Both the position numbers and the translations under genes were made by a program. A stretch of 31,913 nt of DNA from the IMG/VR virus record IMGVR_UViG_3300009001_000048, positions 1-31,913 of that record. One strand, written 5' to 3'. The notes beneath the pieces are model-generated. The model was given only the letters and a program-made list of their open reading frames with translations. It was not told the origin of the DNA and made no database searches. This document shows positions 1-9,800 of the stretch, one piece after another; position 1 is the first letter of the stretch; each line of letters opens with the position of its first letter. The DNA is from a virus.

Positions 1-193
1 CGAGGGATATGGTGGAATCAACATGGGAGAACATCCTCACTTTGAAAATGGATATCATCGCAATGGTGCTAACGCTGGTGAAAACACTGGTGGAGGCGGC
101 GGTGGTGGCTTGCACCAAGGCCGAGGCGGTAACGGTGGGTCAGGTATCGTAGTAATCAGATACCCAATTAGTACCCCAAGGAGCATAGGTTAA
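1..193 (+). CDS. Glycine-rich tail fibre protein, C-terminal end (partial)
   Basis: An open frame enters from the left edge (first full codon at base 2) and stops at TAA 191-193. The 63 visible residues hold a seven-glycine run and end in a GGNGGSGIVVIRYP motif shortly before the stop. That ending is the usual close of glycine-rich domains on phage tail fibres and other surface adhesins, so this is probably the tip of a host-binding or fibre protein, like its larger neighbour. The stop overlaps the next start by one base (TAATG), suggesting translational coupling with the 193 gene. The N-terminal part lies outside the window, so length and other domains are unknown. An alternative is a non-fibre structural protein with the same repeat domain. 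Confidence 0.7.
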   Translation, partial: EGYGGINMGEHPHFENGYHRNGANAGENTGGGGGGGLHQGRGGNGGSGIVVIRYPISTPRSIG

Positions 194-3100
194 TGGCAAT
201 TGATATTACTGGAGCTGGCACTACTGGATCTCACTATTTAAGAAGAGTAAACGTTAATCCAGAACAAAACTACGTTTACTTTAGAGACAAAGATATTCCT
301 GCCACTCTGGTAAGCGGTGACAGTTACATCTACGCCGACGGTATTGGCTCAATTGTTGGCCTTGGAGAGCTTGTCTATGCCGAGACAACAACAAGCAGAA
401 CAGTAAGGTTTAGAGATATCAATGATGTTGTACAAGATATCACTGGGGCAACGGCTGGTGCGGTAACCCTAAACTTCCCATACCTATACAATAGTCAACT
501 TAATGTTGGCCTTACTACAGCTTCTAACCAGGCTGTTAAATACTACACCAACGGAACTCCATTGACTGGCCTAACCGTAGGTGAAACATACTTCCTTAAA
601 AATGTCTCTGCAGACTTCACTGGTGCCGACGAGCTTTATAACATGGACGCAGACACCCACACATTTACCTCTGCTGGCGTCACTGGTAGGGTTGGTCCAG
701 ATTATGCAACATTGCAAGCAGAATACAGCTCAGCCTCTTGGGCATCTTCATACATTACCGAAGGCGATTACCAGGGATACCAAGACTGGACCGTACCCAT
801 TTCTGGTGTTTACGAATTCGAAGCAAAAGGTGCTTCGGGCCATAACAGTGGAGTTGGTCAAGTAGGTCGCGGTGCTATCGTTAGGGGTAGGGTAGAACTA
901 ACTAAGGGTGAGCTTATTACAATAGCCGTCGGTCAACGCGGTGAGGCACCAACAAGTGGTGTAATCGGTGGTTCTGGTGGTGGTACCTTTATTGTTCGTA
1001 AAGCTGGTAATCAGCCACTATTCGTTGCTGGTGGTGGTTCTGCAAATACAGATGTTACTGGAAACTATAGAGAAGGTAAAGATGGTCAGCTAACCACTCG
1101 TGGTGGCGTAGGTGCTTTTGAGGCAGCTGGTGGTGAAGAGGGTCTCGGTGGTCCTTCTGCTGGTGGTGTATCATCTGGTGGTGGTGGTTTCTTCAGCACG
1201 GGTTCTGATTCTAACTACCAGACTGGCTCTACTTGGAGACCAACTATTTATGCCGCCCCTGGTGGTGGAGGATTTATTAATGGACTGAGCCACGATGTTT
1301 CAGACATTGGACCCGCTGGTGGTTTTGGTGGTGGTGGTGTAACAGACCAAACATTGTTCGGTCAATCTGGTGGTGGTGGTGGTTACTCTGGTGGTGCTGG
1401 TGCTAGAACTGGAGCCTCAGACTACTCTGGTGGTGGTGGTGGTTCTTACATCGATCCCCAGGCTACAAATGTTGCAACATCGAATGGTACCTATGAAGAT
1501 CTTGGAACTCTTGGTGGCGAGCCCATCTCTAACATTGGTGCTTATCACACTGGAGACGGTGAAGTCACAGTAACCCTTGTACAATCATTTACTTCTGGTA
1601 ACGAGCTATACCCAACTGCTCAGGACGCTGCTGACGGTACAAATAGAATTAATATCGAAGCTCAGGGTACCTCTCTCCACTCACTAATCCCAATCAATTA
1701 TGACATTGATGCAGACGTTATTTACTCAACGACTCCCCACAACTTTGATGCTGGACAGGCTATTGCGTTTGACCTAGCTAACCCAAGCTCGGATATATCA
1801 ACGAGTGCAGTTTACTATGTTAACTATGTTGATGACTACACCTATGGCCTAACCTATTCTCCAGCGGTAAACTTTACAACACCAATGGGTCGTTCATCTA
1901 CAGATGCTGTTAGAAGAATTGTTGTTAACCTAGACCTGAACTCTCTAAATATTCCAAACCACGGATTCTTGGAAGATCAGCCAATCCAGTACGATACTGG
2001 TGGAGGTGCCCCAATTGAGCCACTCGTAAATGGTGCCACATATTATGTGGCAGAAATTATTGATATCAATAACATTAGGCTCAAAAACGCCTTGGACTCA
2101 CCTCTACCAATTGACTTTACTGCAGCTGGTATTGGTTCAGATCACAGCTTTATCTTCCTAACAGTTAACACAACTGAGAACACGCTATACATTCTCAACC
2201 ACGGACTTGTTTCTGGGCAAAAAGTTAGATATGATAACAACGGCGGAACAAGTGTTCCTGGAGTAACTCAAAACACAGTATATTATGTACAAAAAGTTGA
2301 TGATAGTACAATTAGATTAACCACAGACCCAGACAACCAAAACATTGTCAATCTTACAGGCGTGGGTACTGGAACACACTCTTTGGTTATTCAGGCACTA
2401 AACTATGTAGACAATATCATTACTCTGCCAAGTCACGGATTCCTGCAGGGAGAGCTGGTAGAATACAGCTCCAGAGGTCAGACCGAGATCGATGGACTAA
2501 CTTCTTCGCAAACATATTATGTAATCTTTATTGACGGAGATAACCTAAAGCTTGCTGCAAGTGCAGACGACGCTGAAGATGGAATCGCTATTGACTTTAC
2601 AGATACCCCTCTGGGATCTGGAAGACACACCCTTACCTCTTTGAGCCAAACCCCAGATGGTATTTATACCATTAAGTCCATTCCATCAGATGACACATTC
2701 TTGGTAGAGGCTAGGGGTCAGGTGGCAGAGCTTGTTAAAACATTTAACCCCAGAGCTACAGTAGCTATTGATATTGATGCATTCTATGTACCAGGACATG
2801 GTTTTGTTACTGGAACGAAGCTACATTATGATGCTGGCGTTGGCGGTTCTGCAATCGGTGGAATTACTGACGACACAGATTACTACGTTGTACCATTTAA
2901 CCAAGACTTCTTTAGGCTAGCCACCTCTGTAGAAAATGCTCAGTCTGGTGTTTACGAATCGGTTTCAGACTTTGGTGCTGGAATTACCCATTCATTCACC
3001 TCAGATCAGCTAAATGGTACTGTCGTTGGAAACGGTAGTGTATCCGTACAAGCTGGATCTATTCTGGTTAACGGTACTGGTACATCATTCTCCAAGATTC

Positions 3101-6100
3101 TAAAGGTTGGTGACCCATTTACTCTTTATCCACCAGATGCTGGTGCGGTATTTGGATTCACCGATGCAAATGTTGACACAGCAAACAACCGTATTAATGT
3201 GCCACACACATTTACCACTGGAGACTTCGTAAGGTTTGAAACTAATGGTGGCGTTGCTCCAACACCACTTATTAATACTTACTACTACTATGTTGGCGTT
3301 ATTGACTCTAACAACTTCCAGCTATACCCATCCTATGACTCAGCAATTTCTGGGGTAGGCTTTATTACGCTTACAAGTACTGGTAGCGGTACAGAATTTA
3401 CACTTAGTGCGGTTGAGCCAAGAGGTCCAATTGTTCGCAGAATTACGGCTATCGGTTCTGACACTCAGATTACTGTAGATCGTCCATACTCTTCGGCGTT
3501 CAGCCTTGTACAGTATGCATACCCAACATTCGTTTATGTACGTCCTTCTGGATACTCCCTACACAGACCATTCGATGGCGGTGTTGAGATGTCAACTGGT
3601 GCTGGAAACTCGTGGGGACAGATTATTCGACAGACTCGTAAGTACTTCCGTTACCAGTCTGGTAAGGGTATCCAGACCTCATTTGCTATCAACTTCAAGC
3701 CATCTGTCGATATCATGAGTATGAGAAGACTTAGTGCAACAACTGTAGAGTGTATTACAAGAAGGCCACACGGCCTAATCTCTGGTCTATTCATTCAGGT
3801 TGCCGAAGCACAAGACTCGACTGGAGAGCAGAGCACGGTATACAATGGAGAGTTCCAGGTAACCGTAGACCCAGTAGACCTAACTAAGTTTACTATTGTA
3901 ACCAATCAAACCGTTCCAGAAGGAATTGAAGCAAGAGCTTATGGCTTCCCACAGTTCCACGTAACTTCTTGGGTCAACGGTGCATTGAGGTCTGGAATGT
4001 TCGACTTCCAGAACGGTATGTTCTTTGAGTTTGACGGTCAAAAGCTCTACTGTGTACGTAGAAGTTCTACTCAGCAAACAGCTGGAACAGTGTCAGCCCT
4101 TAGGGGTAGCGAGCTTGTGTTTGGAGACAAGACTCAGTTTACCGCACAGTTTAACGCTGGAGACAACATCGTTATGCGTGGTCAGACTTATAGAATTATT
4201 GATGTTCAAGATGATACAACAATGTCCGTTCGACCAGAGTACCGTGGAGCAACTGGTCTTGAAATCACATTTGACCCACAGACACAGATTGATGTTGGCA
4301 CAAATGTCTTTACGGTCGTAAGGCACGGACTTAGTCAAAGACTACCACTCCTTTACAACTCTATTGACGGTGACCCAATTGGCGGTCTAATTAACGGTAA
4401 TACTTATTACGCCGACGTGATTGATGCAAATACATTTAGATTGTTTGCAGCTCCCGACTCTGAGACCAATGTTAATATTTCTAACACTGGAACAACAAAT
4501 GTACACTCATTTGTTCCAGCTAAGTCAGGTATTATCGTAACCAAGACTGTAGACACCAAGGTCCCACAGGAAGAGTGGAACATTGACACCTGTGATGGAA
4601 ATGGTCCTAGTGGATACGACCTAGATCTTTCTAGAATTCAGATGTGTTACATGGACTACTCTTGGTATGGTGCTGGTAAGATTCGATTTGGATTCAAGTC
4701 AAAAGATGGACAGGTTAGATATGTTCACGAGTTTAAACACAACAACATCCTGTTCGAGTCCTACTTCCGATCTGGTAACTTGCCAGCTCGTTATGAAGTG
4801 ACAACATTTGAAAACCCAACCTTTATTCCGTCACTATTCCACTGGGGTACTTCGGTCATCATGGATGGTCGATTTGACGACGACCGTGGTTATCTGTTTA
4901 CCGCTGGTAGCCAGACTTTGGATGTATCTGGAACAACAACTAAGTCATTTGCTGCCGATGGTATCAACCTAACCACAAGCCTCATTACCTCACTTTCTCA
5001 CGGGTTTAGAACAAACGATATCGTTCAATTCCAGTCAATTGCATCAGACGGTTTCCCAGGAACAGATACTCAGAACCCTCTAACAGAGGTTGTTGGCGAA
5101 AACACTTTGCCATACCTAACTAACAATGCTAAGTACAAGGTTCTTGTAAACAGCCAAGACCTTATCCACCTTGTTCCCGAAGATGCAACAATCTTCACCT
5201 TTGATGACTTCGATGGTGGAATTAGAACAAGGCAGGACGGTGCTACGGTAACTGTTACAGCTAAGGGTCACGGATTTACTACTGGCGACTACATTGGAGT
5301 TTACGGCTCTGACAGAATTACAAACGGTGCCGCAGAAATTACAGTTATTGATGCCGATACGTTTAGCTATCAAATCTTTGAATCAGCAGAGTATACAACT
5401 CCTGGAACATATTCTTGGACAGCCCCCGAAGGCGTTAACGAAGTTTCCGTTGTAGCCGTCGGTGGCGGTGGTGGTGGTAACCGAGGTAACTCAGTCAACG
5501 CAGGTGGTGGTGGAGGTGGAGGCCTCGGATGGAAGTATTCTGTCCCAGTTACCCCAGGAGAAAGCTATACAGTAGTTGTTGGTTCTGGTGGTAACAGAGA
5601 CACCGACAACGATGGTGGATATAACTCTACAAATGGTGGAAACTCATACTTCATATCTACTGGTATTGTTGCTGGTCTTGGTGGTACTAGAGGCCAGGAG
5701 GGTTCTGGTGGGGCTGGAGGTGGCTTCGTAGGAGATGGCGGAGGTAATGGTGGTCGCGGTGGTAACTCAGACGGTGACGACGCTGGTGGTGGTGGAGGTG
5801 CTGGAGGTTACACTGGCAACGGTGGACAGGGTGGTGACCCAGATCAAAACGGAGGCAACGGTTCTGGAGGTGCTGGTGGTGGTTCGGGATCGGCAGATTC
5901 AGGCGATGGCTCTGGTGGTGGTGGTGGTGTCGGTATCGATGGTCAGGGAGCCAGCGGTCTTGGATCTTCAGAAACATCATTCTGGACAGAAGGTGGTGGA
6001 GGAGGTTCTGGTGGAGCTAATGGTACTCGTGGTCAATCACCACGTGGTGACGGTGGAGCATTTGGTGGTGGAGGTGGTGGTGCCGATAGCAATAACGACT

Positions 6101-6771
6101 GGGCAGGTATTGGTGGCGGTGGTGCTGTTAAGATTATCTGGGGTGCACAGACATATCCAAACACAGGTGCTCAGTTCGTAACTGACGGGGCAGATCTTAA
6201 CGTTGTAATATCTGAGGTTATCAAGTTTAACAACGCTGGTAATATTCAGTACACCTACTTCTTGTACCCAGACGGATCGCTAAACAATACAACTGGTCCA
6301 AACTACCAGCCACTGCTCTCGCTAAGGCTCTCACCTTCGGCAGACTCTGGTCTCACTGGTAAACTGGGTGATCGAGACATTATCAACCGAATGCAGGTAC
6401 GTATGCGTGAGATTGGTGTATCGACTACAGAGCTAGTTGAGGTAAAGCTAATTCTTAACGGACGACTTAACAACCTTGGCTTTACTAGTCAGCCAGCACC
6501 ATCACTTGTTGAGCTTGTTGAGCACACTCCACAGGATACTATTTCTGGTGGAATCCAGGTGTATAACTTCCAGGCAGAGGGTGGTACCAATGGAGACAAG
6601 GCCACTACGACAGTCGATATTGATACACTGTTTGAGCTTTCAAACTCAATTCTTGGTGGAGATAACATCTTCCCAGATGGCCCAGACATCTTGACGGTCT
6701 GTGTTTCACGTCTAACTGGTAATGAAACTAGAACTTCGGCTAAGCTGTCATGGGGTGAAGCTCAGGCCTAA
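193..6771 (+). CDS. Giant modular tail fibre/adhesin-like virion protein (2192 aa)
   Basis: Probable virion surface protein for host attachment. The start at 193 has AAGGAG at 178-183, nine bases upstream. Order of parts: a beta-rich N-terminal region (about 1-200); a first glycine-rich domain (about 205-423); about ten divergent modules (about 513-1730) marked by an HGF/HGL-type motif, a glycine-containing turn, a YYV strand and a D-x-N/T-hydrophobic strand; a second glycine-rich domain (about 1733-1984) opening with YTTPGTYSWTAPEGVNEVSV and closing with GGGAVKIIWG; and a non-repetitive C-terminal domain (about 1985-2192) ending in LSWGEAQA. From memory, the HGF/YYV modules and the TWTAP...IIWG domain recur in virion proteins of marine and freshwater phages. 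No catalytic motif, signal peptide or membrane segment was seen. It is coupled to the upstream glycine-rich gene by a TAATG overlap. The fibre role is inference; structural family membership is fairly secure. Confidence 0.75.
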   Translation: MAIDITGAGTTGSHYLRRVNVNPEQNYVYFRDKDIPATLVSGDSYIYADGIGSIVGLGELVYAETTTSRTVRFRDINDVVQDITGATAGAVTLNFPYLYNSQLNVGLTTASNQAVKYYTNGTPLTGLTVGETYFLKNVSADFTGADELYNMDADTHTFTSAGVTGRVGPDYATLQAEYSSASWASSYITEGDYQGYQDWTVPISGVYEFEAKGASGHNSGVGQVGRGAIVRGRVELTKGELITIAVGQRGEAPTSGVIGGSGGGTFIVRKAGNQPLFVAGGGSANTDVTGNYREGKDGQLTTRGGVGAFEAAGGEEGLGGPSAGGVSSGGGGFFSTGSDSNYQTGSTWRPTIYAAPGGGGFINGLSHDVSDIGPAGGFGGGGVTDQTLFGQSGGGGGYSGGAGARTGASDYSGGGGGSYIDPQATNVATSNGTYEDLGTLGGEPISNIGAYHTGDGEVTVTLVQSFTSGNELYPTAQDAADGTNRINIEAQGTSLHSLIPINYDIDADVIYSTTPHNFDAGQAIAFDLANPSSDISTSAVYYVNYVDDYTYGLTYSPAVNFTTPMGRSSTDAVRRIVVNLDLNSLNIPNHGFLEDQPIQYDTGGGAPIEPLVNGATYYVAEIIDINNIRLKNALDSPLPIDFTAAGIGSDHSFIFLTVNTTENTLYILNHGLVSGQKVRYDNNGGTSVPGVTQNTVYYVQKVDDSTIRLTTDPDNQNIVNLTGVGTGTHSLVIQALNYVDNIITLPSHGFLQGELVEYSSRGQTEIDGLTSSQTYYVIFIDGDNLKLAASADDAEDGIAIDFTDTPLGSGRHTLTSLSQTPDGIYTIKSIPSDDTFLVEARGQVAELVKTFNPRATVAIDIDAFYVPGHGFVTGTKLHYDAGVGGSAIGGITDDTDYYVVPFNQDFFRLATSVENAQSGVYESVSDFGAGITHSFTSDQLNGTVVGNGSVSVQAGSILVNGTGTSFSKILKVGDPFTLYPPDAGAVFGFTDANVDTANNRINVPHTFTTGDFVRFETNGGVAPTPLINTYYYYVGVIDSNNFQLYPSYDSAISGVGFITLTSTGSGTEFTLSAVEPRGPIVRRITAIGSDTQITVDRPYSSAFSLVQYAYPTFVYVRPSGYSLHRPFDGGVEMSTGAGNSWGQIIRQTRKYFRYQSGKGIQTSFAINFKPSVDIMSMRRLSATTVECITRRPHGLISGLFIQVAEAQDSTGEQSTVYNGEFQVTVDPVDLTKFTIVTNQTVPEGIEARAYGFPQFHVTSWVNGALRSGMFDFQNGMFFEFDGQKLYCVRRSSTQQTAGTVSALRGSELVFGDKTQFTAQFNAGDNIVMRGQTYRIIDVQDDTTMSVRPEYRGATGLEITFDPQTQIDVGTNVFTVVRHGLSQRLPLLYNSIDGDPIGGLINGNTYYADVIDANTFRLFAAPDSETNVNISNTGTTNVHSFVPAKSGIIVTKTVDTKVPQEEWNIDTCDGNGPSGYDLDLSRIQMCYMDYSWYGAGKIRFGFKSKDGQVRYVHEFKHNNILFESYFRSGNLPARYEVTTFENPTFIPSLFHWGTSVIMDGRFDDDRGYLFTAGSQTLDVSGTTTKSFAADGINLTTSLITSLSHGFRTNDIVQFQSIASDGFPGTDTQNPLTEVVGENTLPYLTNNAKYKVLVNSQDLIHLVPEDATIFTFDDFDGGIRTRQDGATVTVTAKGHGFTTGDYIGVYGSDRITNGAAEITVIDADTFSYQIFESAEYTTPGTYSWTAPEGVNEVSVVAVGGGGGGNRGNSVNAGGGGGGGLGWKYSVPVTPGESYTVVVGSGGNRDTDNDGGYNSTNGGNSYFISTGIVAGLGGTRGQEGSGGAGGGFVGDGGGNGGRGGNSDGDDAGGGGGAGGYTGNGGQGGDPDQNGGNGSGGAGGGSGSADSGDGSGGGGGVGIDGQGASGLGSSETSFWTEGGGGGSGGANGTRGQSPRGDGGAFGGGGGGADSNNDWAGIGGGGAVKIIWGAQTYPNTGAQFVTDGADLNVVISEVIKFNNAGNIQYTYFLYPDGSLNNTTGPNYQPLLSLRLSPSADSGLTGKLGDRDIINRMQVRMREIGVSTTELVEVKLILNGRLNNLGFTSQPAPSLVELVEHTPQDTISGGIQVYNFQAEGGTNGDKATTTVDIDTLFELSNSILGGDNIFPDGPDILTVCVSRLTGNETRTSAKLSWGEAQA
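805..1458 (+). repeat. Glycine-rich domain 1, GGT-repeat DNA
   Basis: Codes for residues about 205-422 of the 2192-aa protein. It opens GVYEFEAKGASG, has regularly spaced GGGS and GGGG runs (VAGGGS, GGGGGYSGGAGA) and closes with GGGGGSYIDP. This pattern resembles the glycine-rich domain family also known from ALK-type receptors and bacterial surface proteins. At DNA level it contains many (GGT)n runs shared with bases 5389-6144 and with the left-edge fragment, so these stretches could recombine or slip. Confidence 0.7.
1729..5388 (+). repeat. Series of about ten HGF/YYV beta modules
   Basis: Divergent repeats within the 2192-aa protein. HGF-like motifs occur near residues 513 (PHNFDAG), 589 (NHGFLED), 668 (NHGLVSG), 747 (SHGFLQG), 867 (GHGFVTG), 1004 (PHTFTTGD), 1192 (PHGLISG), 1377 (RHGLSQR), 1603 (SHGFRTND) and 1693 (GHGFTTGD). 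Several are followed about 20-30 residues later by YYV or YYA and then a D-x-N/T-x-[RK]L strand. Spacing is irregular (roughly 75-190 residues), and the copies have diverged enough to rule out a recent tandem expansion. Confidence 0.7.
5389..6144 (+). repeat. Glycine-rich domain 2 (TWTAP...IIWG type)
   Basis: Codes for residues about 1733-1984. It begins YTTPGTYSWTAPEGV, continues with VSVVAVGGGGGG, a LGWKYSVPVTPGESYTVVVG strand pair and NSYFISTG, and closes GGGAVKIIWG. The order of these signatures matches a glycine-rich domain that I recall as common in virion proteins of aquatic phages. GGT/GGA runs dominate the DNA and create spurious long open frames on both strands. Confidence 0.75.
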
Positions 6772-6792
6772 GAGACTAAGAAAGATAGTCTT
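6772..6792 (+). other. Weak hairpin after the fibre gene
   Basis: AGACTA (6773-6778) and TAGTCT (6786-6791) form a 6-bp inverted repeat with a 7-base loop, and a G-T pair can extend it. It sits between the fibre stop and the next promoter. The stem is short and AT-rich and is followed only by TTAATT, so it is at best a weak terminator or a processing site. Confidence 0.3.
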
Positions 6793-6797
6793 AATTA

Positions 6798-6806
6798 TGA
6801 TAAAAT
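6798..6806 (+). promoter_or_regulatory. Extended -10 promoter TGATAAAAT for the 6814 gene
   Basis: TG-A-TAAAAT matches the extended -10 pattern found before six other genes here. It ends seven bases before ATG 6814, so transcription would begin at the A of the start codon and give a leaderless mRNA. No -35 element was recognised. It also argues against ATG 6805, which overlaps the -10 itself. Confidence 0.5.
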
Positions 6807-6813
6807 GGGTTAT

Positions 6814-9800
6814 ATGGCCACTCCATTAAATGCATATGCTACTAAGGTTTTTGCAGAGCATCCTTTAGCTCTATGGGCACTCGATGAGCAGCTAGACTAT
6901 ATTTCTCTTTTTCCATCAGCCTCTCAAGATCTTTCTACATGGCTTAACCTTGGTGTAGATAGTGTGGTAGATGCAACAGATCAGAATGTTTTTGAAATAC
7001 CCCCACCGACTGCACCATTGCCAGACGTTCCAGTAAATGGAATAATTGCCTCTGCAGGTAATGGCGGTTTTGTTAGTATGGTTAGCCCGTTCACGCTCCA
7101 GCCCACAGACTTTAGCGACAAGATTAAAACTTTTTCTTTTGGGCTATACTGCTATACATATTCCAAACTGTTAAATGTCAAGGTTGGGTATACGTATACA
7201 GATTTGGGCACTGGCCAAAGTGTACCTCCAATACTAAAGCCAGCTGCAATAGGATCTAGCCTTGCGTGGTCTTTTGTCTCAGAAACATTTACCGTACCTT
7301 CAAACTTTGAAGATCTTAAGCTCGTTATTGAAATTGAGTATAACTTCACAGCCGACAATGATGAATTTGTTTTGGTTGGCTTAACAGCTGGACAGTGGGC
7401 AGAAGAGTTTCAGTTAAAGTCATACGGCATCGCCATTGACGATCTTCCAACTGGATTAAATTTGCCAGCACAAAAAGCGGTAGAGGCATTTTCTTATGGA
7501 TTTGATTCAGTTCCAGGGTACTACATTGTTGACAACAACTATCTATACTCTAGAAACAATGGAACGCCAATTGTTTATGGTTCGTCTAATAGCACAAAGC
7601 TAACCCCAATAGCAAATTGCCCCTCGCTTGTAGTTCCTGGAATGGGATTTCTTAATGAGTCTGGAAGATATAACTCTTTGACTGCTGAATTTTGGGTCAA
7701 CATTGAAAACAACTCCAGCGAGCCAAGAAGAATTTTTGGTCCAATATCTTCTACAGATGGTTTGTATGCAGATGGTCCATATATTAAAATTAAAGTAGAT
7801 GGCAATACAGCAGCACACTATGTTGGAACTTGGAACAGGCCAATGCTGATTAGCTTTATTTATTCCGCCAAAAGAATGGCTCTTATTCTTAACGGAGAGG
7901 TAGTCATTGATCAGCAGATAAACGCATCTACGATTTCTTTGCCAGAAAGAATTGATCAAGGAAATGAGCAGGATTGGCTAGGGTTTTATGCCTATGACGA
8001 TGTGCCTTCCATACTTATTGATTCTGTTGCCATCTATCCATATGAGGTGCCAGCAATTGTAGCAAAGAGAAGGTGGGTCTATGGTCAAGGTGTTGAATAC
8101 CCAGCAAATCTAAAAGGCATCAATTCTGCAAATTCTGTAGTAGCTGATTTTTCTGTAGCCAAGTATGCTAGAAATTATTACTTTCCATCTTCTGCTGGTT
8201 GGGAAAGTGGTATTGTAGAAAATCTTGTAATTGATAGAGACAATCTAGTTTCACCATCACATCCATTGCCTTTGTTTAATTTTAGTGCAAAGTCAGAGTC
8301 TGAATGGTTTTCTGAACTAGAGGATGCACAGGACATTCTCACAGACCCCTACATCTCTTTGAGGCCAAACACGGATTGGTCCAATGTTGAGGGGCACATG
8401 TATTATGATAATATTAATTTCTTGCAAGAAGATACAAAAGCGTTTTACGGAATATTTGAAACCAGCTTTGACTCAATGCTTAGAGAGACACTCTTTGAAC
8501 TAACTAGCACAATTACTTCTAACAAGATTTCAGTTTATCTGGAAAACAATGTTATTAGTTACGTCCTGTCTATTAAGCAATCAGATGGAACATTCTCAGA
8601 AGAGGTTTTGTATTCTGCACTCGGTCAGAGGGTTGGAGACAGATTCTTAGTTGGACTAGATTTAGAAAAGTTTGTTAGATATTATGGCAACAAAGTAGCA
8701 TCGTTCTTTGGGTCAAAAAGAAAGATATCCATGTTTGTCGGCGGATCGTCAAATCTATCAAATACTTTTAATGGAAAGATTAGAAGGATTAGCTTTTGCA
8801 ATGCTAGAAATCTAGTCAAGATCCAGCACTTCTTTAGTGAAAGAGGAGTTCCTGTAGATTACGAAAACGTCTTTGATTTGTTTACTGGTGGTGTTTATGA
8901 TGCTGGAGACGAATACTTTGGTAACGATAGCAACTACTGGTCACTAATTCTTGACGGGGGAGACCCATACGACTTTGTTACAATTAGCACAGAAGAACAC
9001 ACAGCAACGTACAATCTAGTTCCAAAGTTTGAGCTAGGCAATTTTGTGTTGGACATTGCAACCAGCTCTTACTGGGAAAATTATGTCCCGCTATCTTACT
9101 TTGCCAAAGATGTACCCGATGCATACGGACAGCCACGCCAGAAGCTAGATTTCTTGCAATTCAACTTTGACTTCCTGAGAGCAAACTCTTTTGACGGAGA
9201 TTACTTTAATACCAACGGTTCGGTCGTAAAGGCATATGTTTCTTTTCAGCCTATTAGTAGTGGTGCTAATGCTTTGCCAGGTAGCCTTTCTACAGTTAAA
9301 TTACATAAAAATAATTCAGTAGTCCCAGGGTCTGAGTGGGTAAATTCAAAATACGAAGTGTTAGAGGGAACAGTAATATACCCACCATCTGGAACTAATT
9401 TTAATCAGCTTTCAATCAATGTTCACTTAGAAATTGTCGTTGACGGTGTCAATTCGAATCCATTTAGGCTAAAGTCTTTACAGCTATCGTCCCAAGCCTT
9501 TGGTGCATTTTCAAATAAGATTGGCTCTAGATTTGGTGCCGACATTATTCCGTTTACTAAAAAGGGTAACTACTTTGAATATCAGACAGCCCCAGCCTTT
9601 TCTATTTATAAGGGCAGCACCCCATATATGTATTTGACAGACAACTCTGGTTTTAAGATCAGCGGAAACTATGAGTCGTCACCGATTAAGGGTATAAGTA
9701 TGCCCATCAATAAAGACGCTGCTGATTTTTATAAACTAAGTAACATTCAGATGTGTTTGAGGTATGACGAAGAGTTGATGCCAGAAGTTCCAGTTAAGCT

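Noticed and set aside
5687-6181. Open frames on both strands inside the second glycine-rich domain (plus frame 5735-6181, minus frame 5687-5980)
   Set aside because: They come from GGT/GGA repeats read out of frame, giving Val-rich or His/Arg-rich low-complexity products.
193-6771. A diversity-generating retroelement acting on the fibre gene
   Set aside because: No reverse transcriptase gene and no template/variable repeat pair with adenine-biased differences was seen in the window; the internal repeats are protein-level modules.
6805-6813. ATG 6805 as the start of the minor tail gene
   Set aside because: It overlaps the -10 element TGATAAAAT. ATG 6814 sits exactly seven bases beyond the -10.
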